The translations under genes and the position numbers were made by a program. From Leishmania mexicana MHOM/GT/2001/U1103 (lineage: Eukaryota > Euglenozoa > Kinetoplastea > Trypanosomatida > Trypanosomatidae), in the NCBI RefSeq assembly GCF_000234665.1, contig NC_018324.1:677501-741500 (forward strand): DNA of 64,000 bases, written 5' to 3'. This document shows, one piece after another, positions 10,338-20,079 of the stretch (position 1 is the stretch's first letter; each line of letters starts with the position of its first letter). A model generated the notes under the pieces. It was not told the origin of the DNA. It did no database searches and saw only the letters and a program-made list of their open reading frames with translations.

Positions 10338-11652
10338 CTTGTTCGCACGCACACCGGTGAGCAGCTCCGAAGAAGGAATGGGGGTAAGCACCACAGCACT
10401 GCAGAGAATGGAAAGAAAAAGCAAGGTCAGGTTGAAGCCATGAATACAAGAGCGATAGACACGTGGCACACACACTCAGGCAGAGCGCGCACGTGCACAC
10501 GGGCACACACACACACAGAGGTACCAAAGAGGGGGCCTGTCTTACGTCAAACAAAGACGTCGCCGGGAGAGGGGCAAGACAGCGCAAAGAGGGAAGCGGG
10601 TAAGTGGGAGCGTCGGTGCTCGGTCGCGCACAGGCCCATTTGGGAGAAAGAGTCGTAGATACAAAGAATCAGAGCGTCAGAACGAACAGTTGGGGTTGGG
10701 AGAGCGATAGGAAGCACCGTGATACTAAGGGTAGGGTGATGATGCAGTGATTCGTCCGAGACCGCGCGCCTGAGGAGAGAAAACTCCACAGCACCGAGGT
10801 GAGAGGAGGATGATCGAGTGAGGAGCAGCAGTAGAACCGCAAACTTTCACCGGGAAGAAGCACATCCAGAGAGCGGCAGAGAAAAGAGAGAGCAAGACGG
10901 TGGTGGAAGTGAACTACGTGAGACACAGGGTATGCGAGGCGCACGTAGGAGGAGTGGATAAGCAGTAGCGACGGTGAATTGCACAAAGCCCGTATATATT
11001 GCCTAACCTCGCCGTGGCGCTGTTTGAGCATACTGGCACAAAAGCGGGCGGCCCAAAGCGCCATCAAAACGCAGCGGTGAGAGCCGTACGGAAGCTTGTT
11101 TGTGTGCGTGAGAACGAAGACATGGCATGTGCAGTGCTCCTGCGCAAGGCCGAGAGAGAAACTCTCTCCCCTTCTCACAGGAGAGAGCAAGTTTGAAGAG
11201 GGGGAAGAGGTGGTAGTGGATCGCCCTGCGACAACGTCGGATGAAGGCGATGACAACCGGGTGAAGAACGGAGAAGCGCGCGGCGAAGGCACTCGAACAG
11301 GGCAGACAAGCAACTCGAGAAAAAAAGGCAGACAAAGGGAGGTGCGCCCAGCGATACGCACAAGAGGCAGGAGGGAAAAGGCGCGCGCGGGTGCCTAGCA
11401 GGGTGTCCCTCCGGACGACAGCCATCACAGATGCACGGAGTCGACTCTGAAGGTGAGGAAGAGTCAAGCGCTGTAGAACAAGGAGATGGCGTGCGAGTGC
11501 GCCCGAGACGTGCAGTGTGCACGAAATCAGCGGAAGGATAACGGAAGCGAGGGTACGCTCCCTGAAAAGGAAGCAAGAGCAAAGATGCACTACGTGAGCT
11601 GAACCAAACCCCTCGCCCCTGCCCTTGCCCTTCCCTGGGCACGCCTGTCCCC
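10338..11652 (-). other. Spacer between the SSADH-like gene and the beta-propeller gene
   Basis: No credible gene is seen. The plus strand is purine-rich in several blocks (10401-10426; about 11148-11215; about 11310-11380), giving polypyrimidine tracts on the transcribed strand. Short (CA) runs occur near 10505-10515. Confidence 0.6.
10399..10426 (-). promoter_or_regulatory. Putative polypyrimidine tract and spliced-leader acceptor for the beta-propeller gene
   Basis: A minus-strand pyrimidine-rich tract (10401-10426) is followed by AG at 10400-10399, about 62 nt upstream of the ATG. The arrangement fits trans-splicing; the exact site is inferred. Confidence 0.45.
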
Positions 11653-13182
11653 CTAGACAGTCGAGAAGAGGACATACTTGATGTCGACAAAGGATTCAAT
11701 GCCGTACTTGGACCCGTCCCGGCCGATCCCACTCTCCTTGACCCCGCCAAACGGAGCCGCTGGGCTGGAAAGGGCGCTGTCGTTGACACCCACCATGCCA
11801 TAGCGCAACGCCCGCGCAACGCGGTGCTGGCGACGGTAATCGCTGGTGAAGAAGTACGAAGCCAGCCCGGCTCGAGTATTGTTGGCCATCTTCACGGCAG
11901 CCTCTTCCGTGTCGAAGGGCAAAAGGGGCAAAACAGGGCCGAAAAGCTCGTCGTGACAGCACAGCGCTGTGTCGTGCGGCACGTTGGTGAGCAGCGTCGG
12001 CTCGAAGAAGTAGCCACGGCCCCCCACAGCCTTTCCACCCACCATCACCGTGGCCCCCTTCTCCACAGCATCCTCCACCACGTGAGTCATGCGCTCTAGC
12101 GTGGCGCTTCCAATCACGGCACCTACCTTCACAGCGGGGTCAAAACTGTTGCCCACCTTCAGCGCGCGCACCCGGTCGGCCACAAGACTCTTGAACTCCT
12201 CATAGACACTCGCCTGCACGAGCGCGCGGTTCACGCAGATGCACGTTTGGCCCGCGTTGCGGAACTTTGCGGCGATAAGCTGATCAGCGGCACGAGGCAG
12301 GTCGGCGTCCTCAAAGACGATACACGGCGCGTTGCCGCCGAGCTCCATGCTGACCTTCTTCATCGTCTCGGAGCACCGACGGTAGAGGTGCTGGCCGACG
12401 CGGGTGGAGCCGGTGAAAGAGATCTTGCGCACGTCGAAGGAGTCGACGAGTGCGTCGCCGATCTTGGGGGCATCACCGGCGACGACGTTGAAGACGCCTG
12501 GCGGGATGCCGGCCTCGTCGGCGAGCTGGGCAAGCGCCATGGCCGTGAACGGGGTGAGCTCGGCAGGTTTGAGCACGACGGTGCAGCCGGCCGCGATGGC
12601 ACCGCAGGCGGCGCGCATGATCATCGCTGCCGGGAAGTTCCACGGGGTAATGATGCCCACAACGCCGACCGGCTCCCGAAAGACAGTCGTCTGCACGCCT
12701 GGGCGAGGACCGGGGATGATGTCGCCGTAGATCCGCTCTGCCTCGCCGGCATACCAGTCCGCGTACCCTTGCGCGTACAGCACCTCGCCCTTTCCCTCCG
12801 CGATGACCTTGCCGGACTCGCGAGAGAGAATGTTTGCAACGACGTCACAGTGCTTCAGCATGAGCTCTCCCCAGCGCCGCACCGCTGCGGCGCGCTGACG
12901 CGGCATGACTTGTCTCCAGCTCTCAAACACAGCCCTGGCAGCCTCGATAGCGGCCGTCGTCTCCGCGAAGCCCATGCATGGAATAGCCCCGATGACCTGG
13001 TTTGTACACGGATCCTCGACGGTCACCGTCTTGTCCGAGAGCGCGCTTGCTACCCACGCGCCGTTGATGTAGCAGGCCGGTACCCTCATCATTGGCGTGG
13101 TACCCGAGGCGTACTGCGCCGCGTTAGCCCAATCGAAGGGCTGGAAACCCTTTGCACCGACTGTGCGGAACAACTTCGACAT
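11653..13182 (-). CDS. Succinate-semialdehyde dehydrogenase-like NAD(P)+ aldehyde dehydrogenase, 509 aa
   Basis: This is an ALDH-superfamily enzyme that should oxidise succinate semialdehyde to succinate with NAD(P)+. All core residues are visible: the oxyanion Asn182 in ITPWNFPAA, the cofactor-binding Lys205 in LKPAE, the Rossmann loop FTGSTRVGQ (257-264), the general base Glu280 in MELGGNAP, and the nucleophile Cys314 in NAGQTCIC. The second cysteine two residues later (Cys316) gives the CxC pair typical of SSADH. The VFREPVGVVGIITPWNFPAA block and the length of about 480-510 residues also suit the GabD/SSADH branch. The first 20-30 residues are weakly basic, and a mitochondrial address is possible but unclear. 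Substrate is inferred from family resemblance; a related semialdehyde is not excluded. Confidence 0.93.
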   Translation of the reverse strand: MSKLFRTVGAKGFQPFDWANAAQYASGTTPMMRVPACYINGAWVASALSDKTVTVEDPCTNQVIGAIPCMGFAETTAAIEAARAVFESWRQVMPRQRAAAVRRWGELMLKHCDVVANILSRESGKVIAEGKGEVLYAQGYADWYAGEAERIYGDIIPGPRPGVQTTVFREPVGVVGIITPWNFPAAMIMRAACGAIAAGCTVVLKPAELTPFTAMALAQLADEAGIPPGVFNVVAGDAPKIGDALVDSFDVRKISFTGSTRVGQHLYRRCSETMKKVSMELGGNAPCIVFEDADLPRAADQLIAAKFRNAGQTCICVNRALVQASVYEEFKSLVADRVRALKVGNSFDPAVKVGAVIGSATLERMTHVVEDAVEKGATVMVGGKAVGGRGYFFEPTLLTNVPHDTALCCHDELFGPVLPLLPFDTEEAAVKMANNTRAGLASYFFTSDYRRQHRVARALRYGMVGVNDSALSSPAAPFGGVKESGIGRDGSKYGIESFVDIKYVLFSTV

Positions 13183-15413
13183 TGGTGATGAACTAGTGGG
13201 GGCCCGAGTGCTTTTCTTTGCTTGTGGTAGAAGTCCATGTAGGGGGGAGGAGGGGGGGCCACGGTGTGTCCCCTGAGATGTGCACCAGTACAGAGAGCAG
13301 CAGCCGCAATCACATAGGACAGCTTCCCTTTAATAAGTGCACCCCCTCGTCTGCGGACACCCTTCTGAAGCAGTGGTTAATGGAGAAATACACAGAGAGA
13401 AAAAGCGAAAAGAAAGCCGTTCTTGCTCCCCCCCCCTTCCGCCCTGGCGTAGCAAACTCGACAGCGAAGAGTACCCAAAGCGCTGTTTTCGTTTTGTCTT
13501 GTATTTTTCGCCGACTGGCAACGGAGTGAGTGAGAAAGAGGGAGGAGGGCGGGTGGTCGTGGTACTTCACAAGCGGGCAGAGAGAGACCACCACAACGAT
13601 GGAGCGGCGGAGTGGATAACAGTTCAACGGTCAAAGCACAAAAAAGAAAACGAGGAAAACAGAGGAACAAGAACGATGGGAGTGTGTATCCTTCAGCCCT
13701 AACGGAGCAAGCGAGGAAGACACGCCAGTGCCGAGTCAGCTGCCGCCCGAGAGGAACGAAAGGAGCCTTCAGCACAGCCACGCTACCCTTCTCTCACCGT
13801 GTCTGCGATGCACCGCTTCTTGGTGGAGCGGCGGGTGCCGTGGACAGGGGGAGGGGAGGAGGGAGTCGTGCAACACGTCTCCGTTTCGCTGCCTTTTCGC
13901 TTGTGCCTCTAAATGTGTCCCACGTAAGCGTGCATCCGGCAACGCCATCACAAAAGAAAGCGGAGCGTGATACGGGCCAGGAAGCACAGCGCGACAGTCG
14001 TGAGAGACACGTCTTCCACAGCAAACCCACCATCCCCTTGACGTGCTGTGATGCGGCACTTTGTTTTCTATCCCTTTCTCTGCCTTTTGAGCCTCTTTTA
14101 CGTGATGGGGTGCAATGTGTACGTTCGCGTCGCTAGTGTGGCGTTTTTGTTGTGTGTGTGTGTGTTTTTTGATGGACGGAGGAGAGAGAGAGAGTTGCGT
14201 CACACGTGGGGAGAAAACCGCCAAGACAACACGCAAACAGACACACAGAGAAAAAAAGCAAAGAGAGAAAACCACTACAGATCCACCCCACCCCCCAGCT
14301 CAACAACTCTCCAAATCCCACTGTGCGTGTGCCTATGTCTACGTATGTCCGCGGCGTTGCGTGCACAAAAAGTAGGGGACGTTACTCGCCTCCTCGGCTG
14401 AGGAGGGGGAGGGGAGGTTGAAGCGTCTGCATGGTGCTGTGCACGTGCGTCAGCAACAGAGTCCATGCTTCAGTCGGCGCAGTTCGCTATACGAAAAGGA
14501 GGGTATACACTGGCAGACAGGCATACGCAAGGAGTGCGAAAATGCAGAGGAAACACACACACGCAGACACAGACACACATACACCAGCACCGTTGGCTGC
14601 TGAGACGACTACTATTACGGTTTCTTCTTGTCGTTCTACATGAACCGAGAAAGACGTGCAAAGTGGAGGGAAAACATAAGAGGGAGAAGAGAGGCGCCTC
14701 GCGACGTACACCGCAGCTCTCTCGCACACGCACACACACCGACACACACACGCATAGCAGTGCCCACATCCTCATAGAAAGTGCACAAGCACTAGCAACG
14801 CCAACGCAACAGCAATAAAAGAAGGCCATGGCTCTCTCCAGCACCTCCCTCTCCCCTCTCCCCCAACTTTGTGCCTTTCGCACGTTTCTGTTTTATACTG
14901 TCTACTAACACGACAAGAAAAGCACGAGTGAGCGGGGCTTGCCCATGCCCACTTCCTACCCACAGCGTGTGTGCGAGCGCACGCATGCGCACACTTCCTC
15001 GAGGCACGCAAACACGCACACTACCTCACCCCATACGCATCCGCGCAGACGCACCGGTGTCAGGAACCCGCGACACAACCGAGCGACGTGTGTGCGTGTG
15101 TGTTTCCCTTTAATGGAGTCGGCAGGAAGCGGAGAAGAATGAGCAACCAGTGCGGCGCACGGACCACTTGAGAAGGGTTCGCTGGCCCACGGAATAACCA
15201 CACACGCCGTTATCACCTACAGCGCCCTACTCAGCCGCAGAGGTCACACGTGAGGCGTTGCACAGAAAAGACAGAGTCCAGTGTGTGCGCGCATGATAGA
15301 TGCTGAAGCAGCAATGCCTCCGATAGTAGCCAACCCGAAAGTTGGCTTCCTGTCGTCAGCGCTTGCCGTGCCCCCGAACACAACTGCTGATTTTGAAGCC
15401 TCGCATCCGCTAC
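13183..15413 (-). other. 2.2 kb spacer between the 106-aa mitochondrial protein gene and the SSADH-like gene
   Basis: No gene is supported. The region is dominated by low-complexity sequence: a GT run near 14150-14164, CA-rich tracts near 14550-14590 and 14725-14760, and purine blocks. Open frames of up to about 170 codons exist on both strands, but they are rich in CVCVC/HTHTH or Ser/Pro/Arg and have no domain-like content. Most of it is probably 3' UTR of the small upstream gene. Confidence 0.55.
13221..13258 (-). promoter_or_regulatory. Putative polypyrimidine tract and spliced-leader acceptor for the SSADH-like gene
   Basis: The minus strand carries a nearly pure C/T tract (13241-13258). 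The first AG downstream is at 13222-13221, about 39 nt before the ATG. Confidence 0.5.
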
Positions 15414-15734
15414 TTACTCGACCTCCTCCGGAAGGTCCTTGAAGAAGGTGTCCATCTGCGGACCCCAAGCATCGGCCCACTGGTAGCCGGTGCCGAGCTT
15501 GCGGCGCCACACACGCAGATAGTCATTCTTGAACTCAGAGCGGGCGGTGTGCTTGCTGCCCATGCGCACGAAGACAATCCACATCACTACAAAATACCCG
15601 AGCACGGCACCGACAGCGCCGTAATGCACCGGGAACTTCATGTGCGACAGCTCCGTGTAGCTGCGGCGAGACACCGCCGCAGAGATGCTAGAAAGGCTGC
15701 GCCCCGCAGACGCTCCCAAAGCACGGCGGAACAT
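15414..15734 (-). CDS. Small probable mitochondrial inner-membrane protein, 106 aa
   Basis: I do not recognise a named family. The ATG at 15732-15734 begins MFRRALGASAGRSLSSISAA, a textbook presequence: Arg/Ser/Ala-rich, no acidic residues, amphipathic. A possible cleavage site lies around SRRSY (22-26). A single membrane span follows (about 38-57, GAVGAVLGYFVVMWIVFV). The C-terminal segment of about 48 residues is charged and aromatic, ends in an acidic DLPEEVE, and probably faces a soluble compartment. Size, topology and composition match the small accessory subunits of respiratory complexes or ATP synthase in trypanosomatids. That assignment is inference. A longer frame starting 26 codons upstream has no presequence character and is not used. 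Confidence 0.85.
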   Translation of the reverse strand: MFRRALGASAGRSLSSISAAVSRRSYTELSHMKFPVHYGAVGAVLGYFVVMWIVFVRMGSKHTARSEFKNDYLRVWRRKLGTGYQWADAWGPQMDTFFKDLPEEVE

Positions 15735-16759
15735 TTTCGTTTTTTCCCCCTCAGTCTCGTTGAAAAGTCTGTCGTGCACGGCACAAGACACTTGAACAGA
15801 AAGGAAACGCACTTAAAACAACAGCGGACGCGCGTTCGATCTCACGTTTGCAGCTGCCGCAGCGGAGAGGGAGGAGGGGAGAGGCAATACACGGCGATCT
15901 CGTATGTCGTTTGCATGCTGTTGTCGTTGTCGATATGAGCGGCACGCGGTGCGATGCGCGCCACGTGAGTGTGTGTTGAACCGTATCGTCATCGAAGCAA
16001 GGTGGGGGAGGGAGGGGGAAAAGAGTAGACGAGGCAGGCAACGACATGGCGGACGTAAGACAAGGGGGGAGGGAGCGGGACCGCCGCTACAACGTCCTCA
16101 GCCCGATTCCGGCGGAGATACACATCCTTGAGGTACGTTTGTGTGCGAGAGAGACTAAAAAAAAACGACGCACATTCGTCGCGCGCTGTCCGGCAGGTCC
16201 GCTGGGGCGCGCTACCGTGCCGCTGACTCCGCAACATCAACGAAACGAAGCAAGCGTAGCACAAGGGCGATAGCGAGGTGTCGCTGGTATCTTCGTCACA
16301 TCAAGCACTGTTTACGGCGCGTTGTGCGCGTGCGCACTTGGGTCACCAAGTGATGGAGAGATGGCGGATTGCGAGAGCAGCAAACGTCGGCAGCCGTGTG
16401 CGCTGTAGAAAGAGAGAACACATACACACACGCACAAAGAAGAAAAACAGAACAGATTCAGTTCCAGGCAGATGCAAAGGCATGAGATGCGAAACACAAA
16501 GAGGACTCACGCCACGACTCCTCATACTGTACATTCGACGTGAGAAGAGAGAGGCGGGGTTCGGGTTGGGGTAGACGCACAAGAAGCAGAATACAGGGAC
16601 CAGCTCTCGGCTCACCACCTCTTCGTCATCGTGGTGTGCACAGTTGTGCACACGGGGAGGGGAGCGAGAGGGGGGAAGTTGTCTCTTCTCTCCCTATCCT
16701 TGAAACAGCGCAAAAACAGCGTCACACACGCACACTCACAAACAGTGCACATATGTATC
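15735..16759 (-). other. Spacer between the TPR gene and the 106-aa protein gene
   Basis: No credible gene is seen. Two purine blocks on the plus strand (about 15795-15810 and 15861-15884) are alternative polypyrimidine tracts, with candidate AG acceptors at 15792-15791 and 15855-15854, giving 5' leaders of roughly 57 or 120 nt for the 106-aa gene. The part near 16130-16760 is low-complexity. Confidence 0.5.
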
Positions 16760-18991
16760 CTATTTCACGGGGCCATGCGCCCCTGTCTCGCGTCGGTGCA
16801 GCGTCGTTTGACACCCCTGCACCCACCCCATGACGGCAGAGCGTTTTTGCAACGATACCCGGCGATGGATCCTGGGAAGCACCCCTGTTGCTGTCGAGAC
16901 GACACCGTTGGCGAGGTGCAACGAGGTGTCGCCTGTGTCCCTATCACGTCTCTGCTGGAACGCGGGCGGTTCGTCGCAGTCAGCAAGTGGTGGCGGCGTG
17001 TGCGCTGCGCACACAGAGGACGCTGCAACTTGCCTCTTGGCAGCCTGGGATGTGTTGCGGCGCTGGCTAGCCTCAGGCAGCTTCACCGGCTCCAGGTACC
17101 GCGCAATAAAGGCGCGAAGGTGCGGTGCGGTGGGGTGGAGCTCCTTGCAGGAGAGCACGTCGCGCAACGCGTAGCGTCCCTGATCAAGCTTGAGGCGGCA
17201 GAGGGCACGGTGATAGTAAAACTGCGGGTTTCGACCGTCCGTCTTGATGGCGTTGGTGAACTCCGCCTCCGCCTGCTTCGGCTGGTTCTGGGCGAAGAGC
17301 TTGCATCCCCACAGGTCGTGCAACGAGGCGATTCGCTGCCGCGCGTCACGCTGGTCTGGCTCCAAGACCAAGACCGCCTCGTAGTCAGCGAGCGCCTCCT
17401 CAAAGCACTCCATTTTGGTATAGCAGTCGCCACGCGCCAGCAGCACGAGCACGTTGTCCGGGCGCCACTTGAGCGACTCAGAATAGTATGTGACCGCGTC
17501 CTGAACCTCGGCCTCGCCGTTCAAGGAGGAGCCGATCGTGGAGAGTACCGTCGTCATCATTTCAATCGCTTCCTTGTGTTCACCGTTCGTCTCCCGAACG
17601 CAGCGGAACAGGTCCTTGACGCTCTGTTTGTGCTTCCCTGCCGCGACGCTTAGCTGCGCTCGGCGGAACAGCAGGTCAAAGTCATTCGAGTAAATGCTGA
17701 GGCAGCGGGTGATGCTGGCCCCATCGTTGCTCGCGAGCGCTGCCGTGCGGTATCGCGCATACAGCTCGGTGAATAGGTATTTGGCGACCGCCAGCGACCC
17801 CAGTGCGTCTGTGCTGGACGGCAACGACGGGGCCAGAGTCCTCCGCTGTCCGTCACACAGCACCTCGTCGGGGTTGCCGTGGACTTCGGCCGGAGTCTTG
17901 CTCGAGTCCATGTCATATGTCTCCTCCTCCTGCGCCTCCAGCAGCACTCGTGCCTTGCGGAAGGCTTGGCGGTTGCAGTAGAGCTGAACCAGAAGCGCGG
18001 CCGTCTGAGGACGCCAGTGCGGAAAAATGGCGAAGTGATCTTCCAGCAGTCCCTCTGCTTCCTCGTCGCGTTGCAGCGTCATGAGGTACACGCCGCGATG
18101 CAACGCAATCGTCGGGTCGGCCAGAAACTGCGGCGACTTGCTCGACAACACATCCTCATCCCCGCCCTCGCTCGCCCGTGCGGCGGCGTCCAGCAGCTCC
18201 AGGGCCTCGGTGGTGCAACGGAGCGCTTGCTCAACGTTGCCGAGCTGATACAGAGACAGTCCCAAGGCATCGAGCACTCCTGCAAGGCGCGCGCGGATGT
18301 CCTTTACGGTGGGTGTCGCATCTGCTGCTGGTGGGCTCAGCGTCGTCGCTGGAACCTCGCTCGCAGCCGAGTTGACTGACTTCGCTAGAGAAGGCTGGTG
18401 TTCGGAGAAGCGCGCGGGCATCTCCGCTGACTGTAGGCAATCCGCAAAGCCTTGGATAGAGAGTTCCGACGGACTGCTACTTCCGACAGGCTGGGATGCA
18501 AGCGCGGGGTCCTGTGCCGTCTCCAGGCGAGACTCCCATGCCATGTTCGTATCATCTGCAACGCCATAGGAACGCGTTTTACCACCACTATTCCGCCACG
18601 TCCCCTCAGGGGAGTTCGACGTGTCGACGCGACAGCTGTTCGTGGCAGAGACCTCGTCGACAGTGTTGGTCGGGGTTTCGTTAGCGCGGCGGCAGTAGTC
18701 ATCCAGATCTTTCTTGTGCAGCGACAACAGTGCCCGCCGGTAGCAGCGAATGGCGGACCGCAGGTCGCACAGGAAGACGTAGCACTCAGCGAGCGCCACG
18801 ACGGGCCGTACGTTTTCGGCGTCGAAGAAGGACGCTTCCTGGAAGAGTTGGATTGCCTCATAGACGAGCCCACCTTGTAACAGGCGCATGCCCGCCTCGT
18901 GCTTCTCGCGCACCTTGAAGGCGGTGATGGACGAAGTGGGGCCCCGCCACGCTCCGCCCGTGAGGGGTGAAGAGAGAGGCATCCGCGGCAT
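16760..18991 (-). CDS. Tetratricopeptide-repeat protein (possibly TTC16-like), 743 aa
   Basis: The ATG at 18989-18991 (MPRMPLSSPLTGG) is used; a second Met follows three codons later. TPR helix pairs are seen in two clusters. The N-terminal cluster (about 30-95) includes GGLVYEAIQLFQEASFFDAEN and YVFLCDLRSAIRCYRRAL. The middle to C-terminal cluster (about 225-680) includes LGLSLYQLGNVEQALRCTTEA, ARGDCYTKMECFEEALADYE and YYHRALCRLKLDQGRYALRD. Between them lies an acidic/Ser-rich linker of about 120 residues. The arrangement and the terminal LRAFIARYLEP segment recall vertebrate TTC16, a protein linked to cilia, but that match rests on memory of repeats that are easily confused. The C-terminal 90 residues are low-complexity. 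The function is presumably protein scaffolding, perhaps flagellar; no catalytic motif is visible. Confidence 0.85.
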   Translation of the reverse strand: MPRMPLSSPLTGGAWRGPTSSITAFKVREKHEAGMRLLQGGLVYEAIQLFQEASFFDAENVRPVVALAECYVFLCDLRSAIRCYRRALLSLHKKDLDDYCRRANETPTNTVDEVSATNSCRVDTSNSPEGTWRNSGGKTRSYGVADDTNMAWESRLETAQDPALASQPVGSSSPSELSIQGFADCLQSAEMPARFSEHQPSLAKSVNSAASEVPATTLSPPAADATPTVKDIRARLAGVLDALGLSLYQLGNVEQALRCTTEALELLDAAARASEGGDEDVLSSKSPQFLADPTIALHRGVYLMTLQRDEEAEGLLEDHFAIFPHWRPQTAALLVQLYCNRQAFRKARVLLEAQEEETYDMDSSKTPAEVHGNPDEVLCDGQRRTLAPSLPSSTDALGSLAVAKYLFTELYARYRTAALASNDGASITRCLSIYSNDFDLLFRRAQLSVAAGKHKQSVKDLFRCVRETNGEHKEAIEMMTTVLSTIGSSLNGEAEVQDAVTYYSESLKWRPDNVLVLLARGDCYTKMECFEEALADYEAVLVLEPDQRDARQRIASLHDLWGCKLFAQNQPKQAEAEFTNAIKTDGRNPQFYYHRALCRLKLDQGRYALRDVLSCKELHPTAPHLRAFIARYLEPVKLPEASQRRNTSQAAKRQVAASSVCAAHTPPPLADCDEPPAFQQRRDRDTGDTSLHLANGVVSTATGVLPRIHRRVSLQKRSAVMGWVQGCQTTLHRRETGAHGPVK

Positions 18992-19226
18992 CGCCACACC
19001 CCACAATGATGACAATGGACGAAAGAGCAAGCGTGAACGAGCGAAGGTCCGCTCAGTCGTCGTCGTCAGTGCGTCTCCGGCAATCCAAAAGACGAGCCGC
19101 GGTTGAGGAAGGGGTGGGGAACGCACCTCGATGCAAAGGAAAAAATGTATACGAACAGAAACGATACAAGAAGGTCAGGTGCGTGCGAGTGAGCGTGTTC
19201 GGGCGTGAGCGTCTCTGCTTATGACG

Positions 19227-19250
19227 GTGTGTGTGTGTGTGTGCGCGCGC
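19227..19250. repeat. (GT)n-(GC)n dinucleotide repeat
   Basis: Eight GT units run directly into four GC units. The same GT-to-GC transition occurs upstream of the XRN start. Confidence 0.9.
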
Positions 19251-19644
19251 AGCTGTCGGCCCACGGGCTCCGGCACCCAACCCGTTGGAATCAACTTGAA
19301 GCACACGCAAAAAGCACGAAGTACTGCGGGTATGATGATAAAAAAAAGTAGCCGCATGGAGAAGAGGAATGCGTAGCGAGGACGAAGAATGAGGGACGAG
19401 GCGGGTTGATGGGGCTGAGACGACGGCTGCAACGCCTTGGATCGGGGAGTGGCTAATGAGCAGCCCCGTCGCGCGAGTCACATGAAGATGACACTCACTG
19501 AAAGTGCCATCGTGTAGACGTGGTGCCTACACAACAACGACAGGTGCACGCGCGCAACGCCTGTGGTGTCGGGGGCAGCGTTACAAAGATGGTTTTAGCG
19601 AGGTCGGCGGCACTTCAGTCCGTGGAGCTCAGCGTTATTGGCTG

Positions 19645-19665
19645 CGCGACACGAACCGTGTCGTG
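19645..19665. other. Perfect short hairpin in the presumed XRN 3' UTR
   Basis: CGACACG and CGTGTCG (19647-19653 and 19657-19663) are exact inverted repeats around an AAC loop. They extend by one G-T wobble pair and one further C-G pair to a 9-pair stem. The site lies about 415 nt past the XRN stop codon. Confidence 0.6.
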
Positions 19666-20079
19666 AGTATCGCTGTTACGCGCATGGTTGTTGTCGCCCT
19701 TCGTTTCGCTGTAGGTTACTCATAATGAATGCGAGGAAAGAGGAGCGGGCACGAAATGGCGGGGGATGCGATGATGCGGCGATGAGGGAAGGTGATGGAG
19801 GATGACTGAGCGAAACGAGCGCGACGACAGCATAAACTACTTGGAGCTCCTAAGCGCAGCAGCGACAGCACAACTTGCACACGCACATGTACAAGGACCT
19901 CGGCGCGCAATGCGTTGCTGGGAATTGGAGGAGTCACCGTGCAAAAGCGCAGGAAGCGATTAACAAGCAGCCACGTCGCCATGCACCCACGTGAGCTTCA
20001 CTGTACATGCATGGCCGACACACACGCGCAGCAACGCACAGCTGCCTCTTAGTGGAGTGACTCTCCAGCACACCTCCTC

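Larger units (their letters stand above)
18992..20079 (-). other. Spacer between the XRN gene and the TPR gene
   Basis: No gene is supported. The spacer holds a GT run passing into GC (19227-19250), a perfect hairpin (19645-19665) and purine blocks near 19018-19032 and 19134-19150 that could be polypyrimidine tracts for the TPR gene. The part between 19500 and 20050 is less repetitive than most spacers here and lies in the presumed 3' UTR of XRN. Confidence 0.55.

Noticed and set aside
12247..13188. 313-codon plus-strand open frame
   Set aside because: Antisense shadow of the SSADH-like gene; no domain-like content.
13769..14275. 168-codon minus-strand frame in a spacer
   Set aside because: Ser/Cys/His/Arg-rich and repeat-driven (HTHTQQ); no domain or signal, although it is on the coding strand.
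16631..17653. 340-codon plus-strand open frame
   Set aside because: Mostly antisense to the TPR gene, starting in low-complexity spacer.
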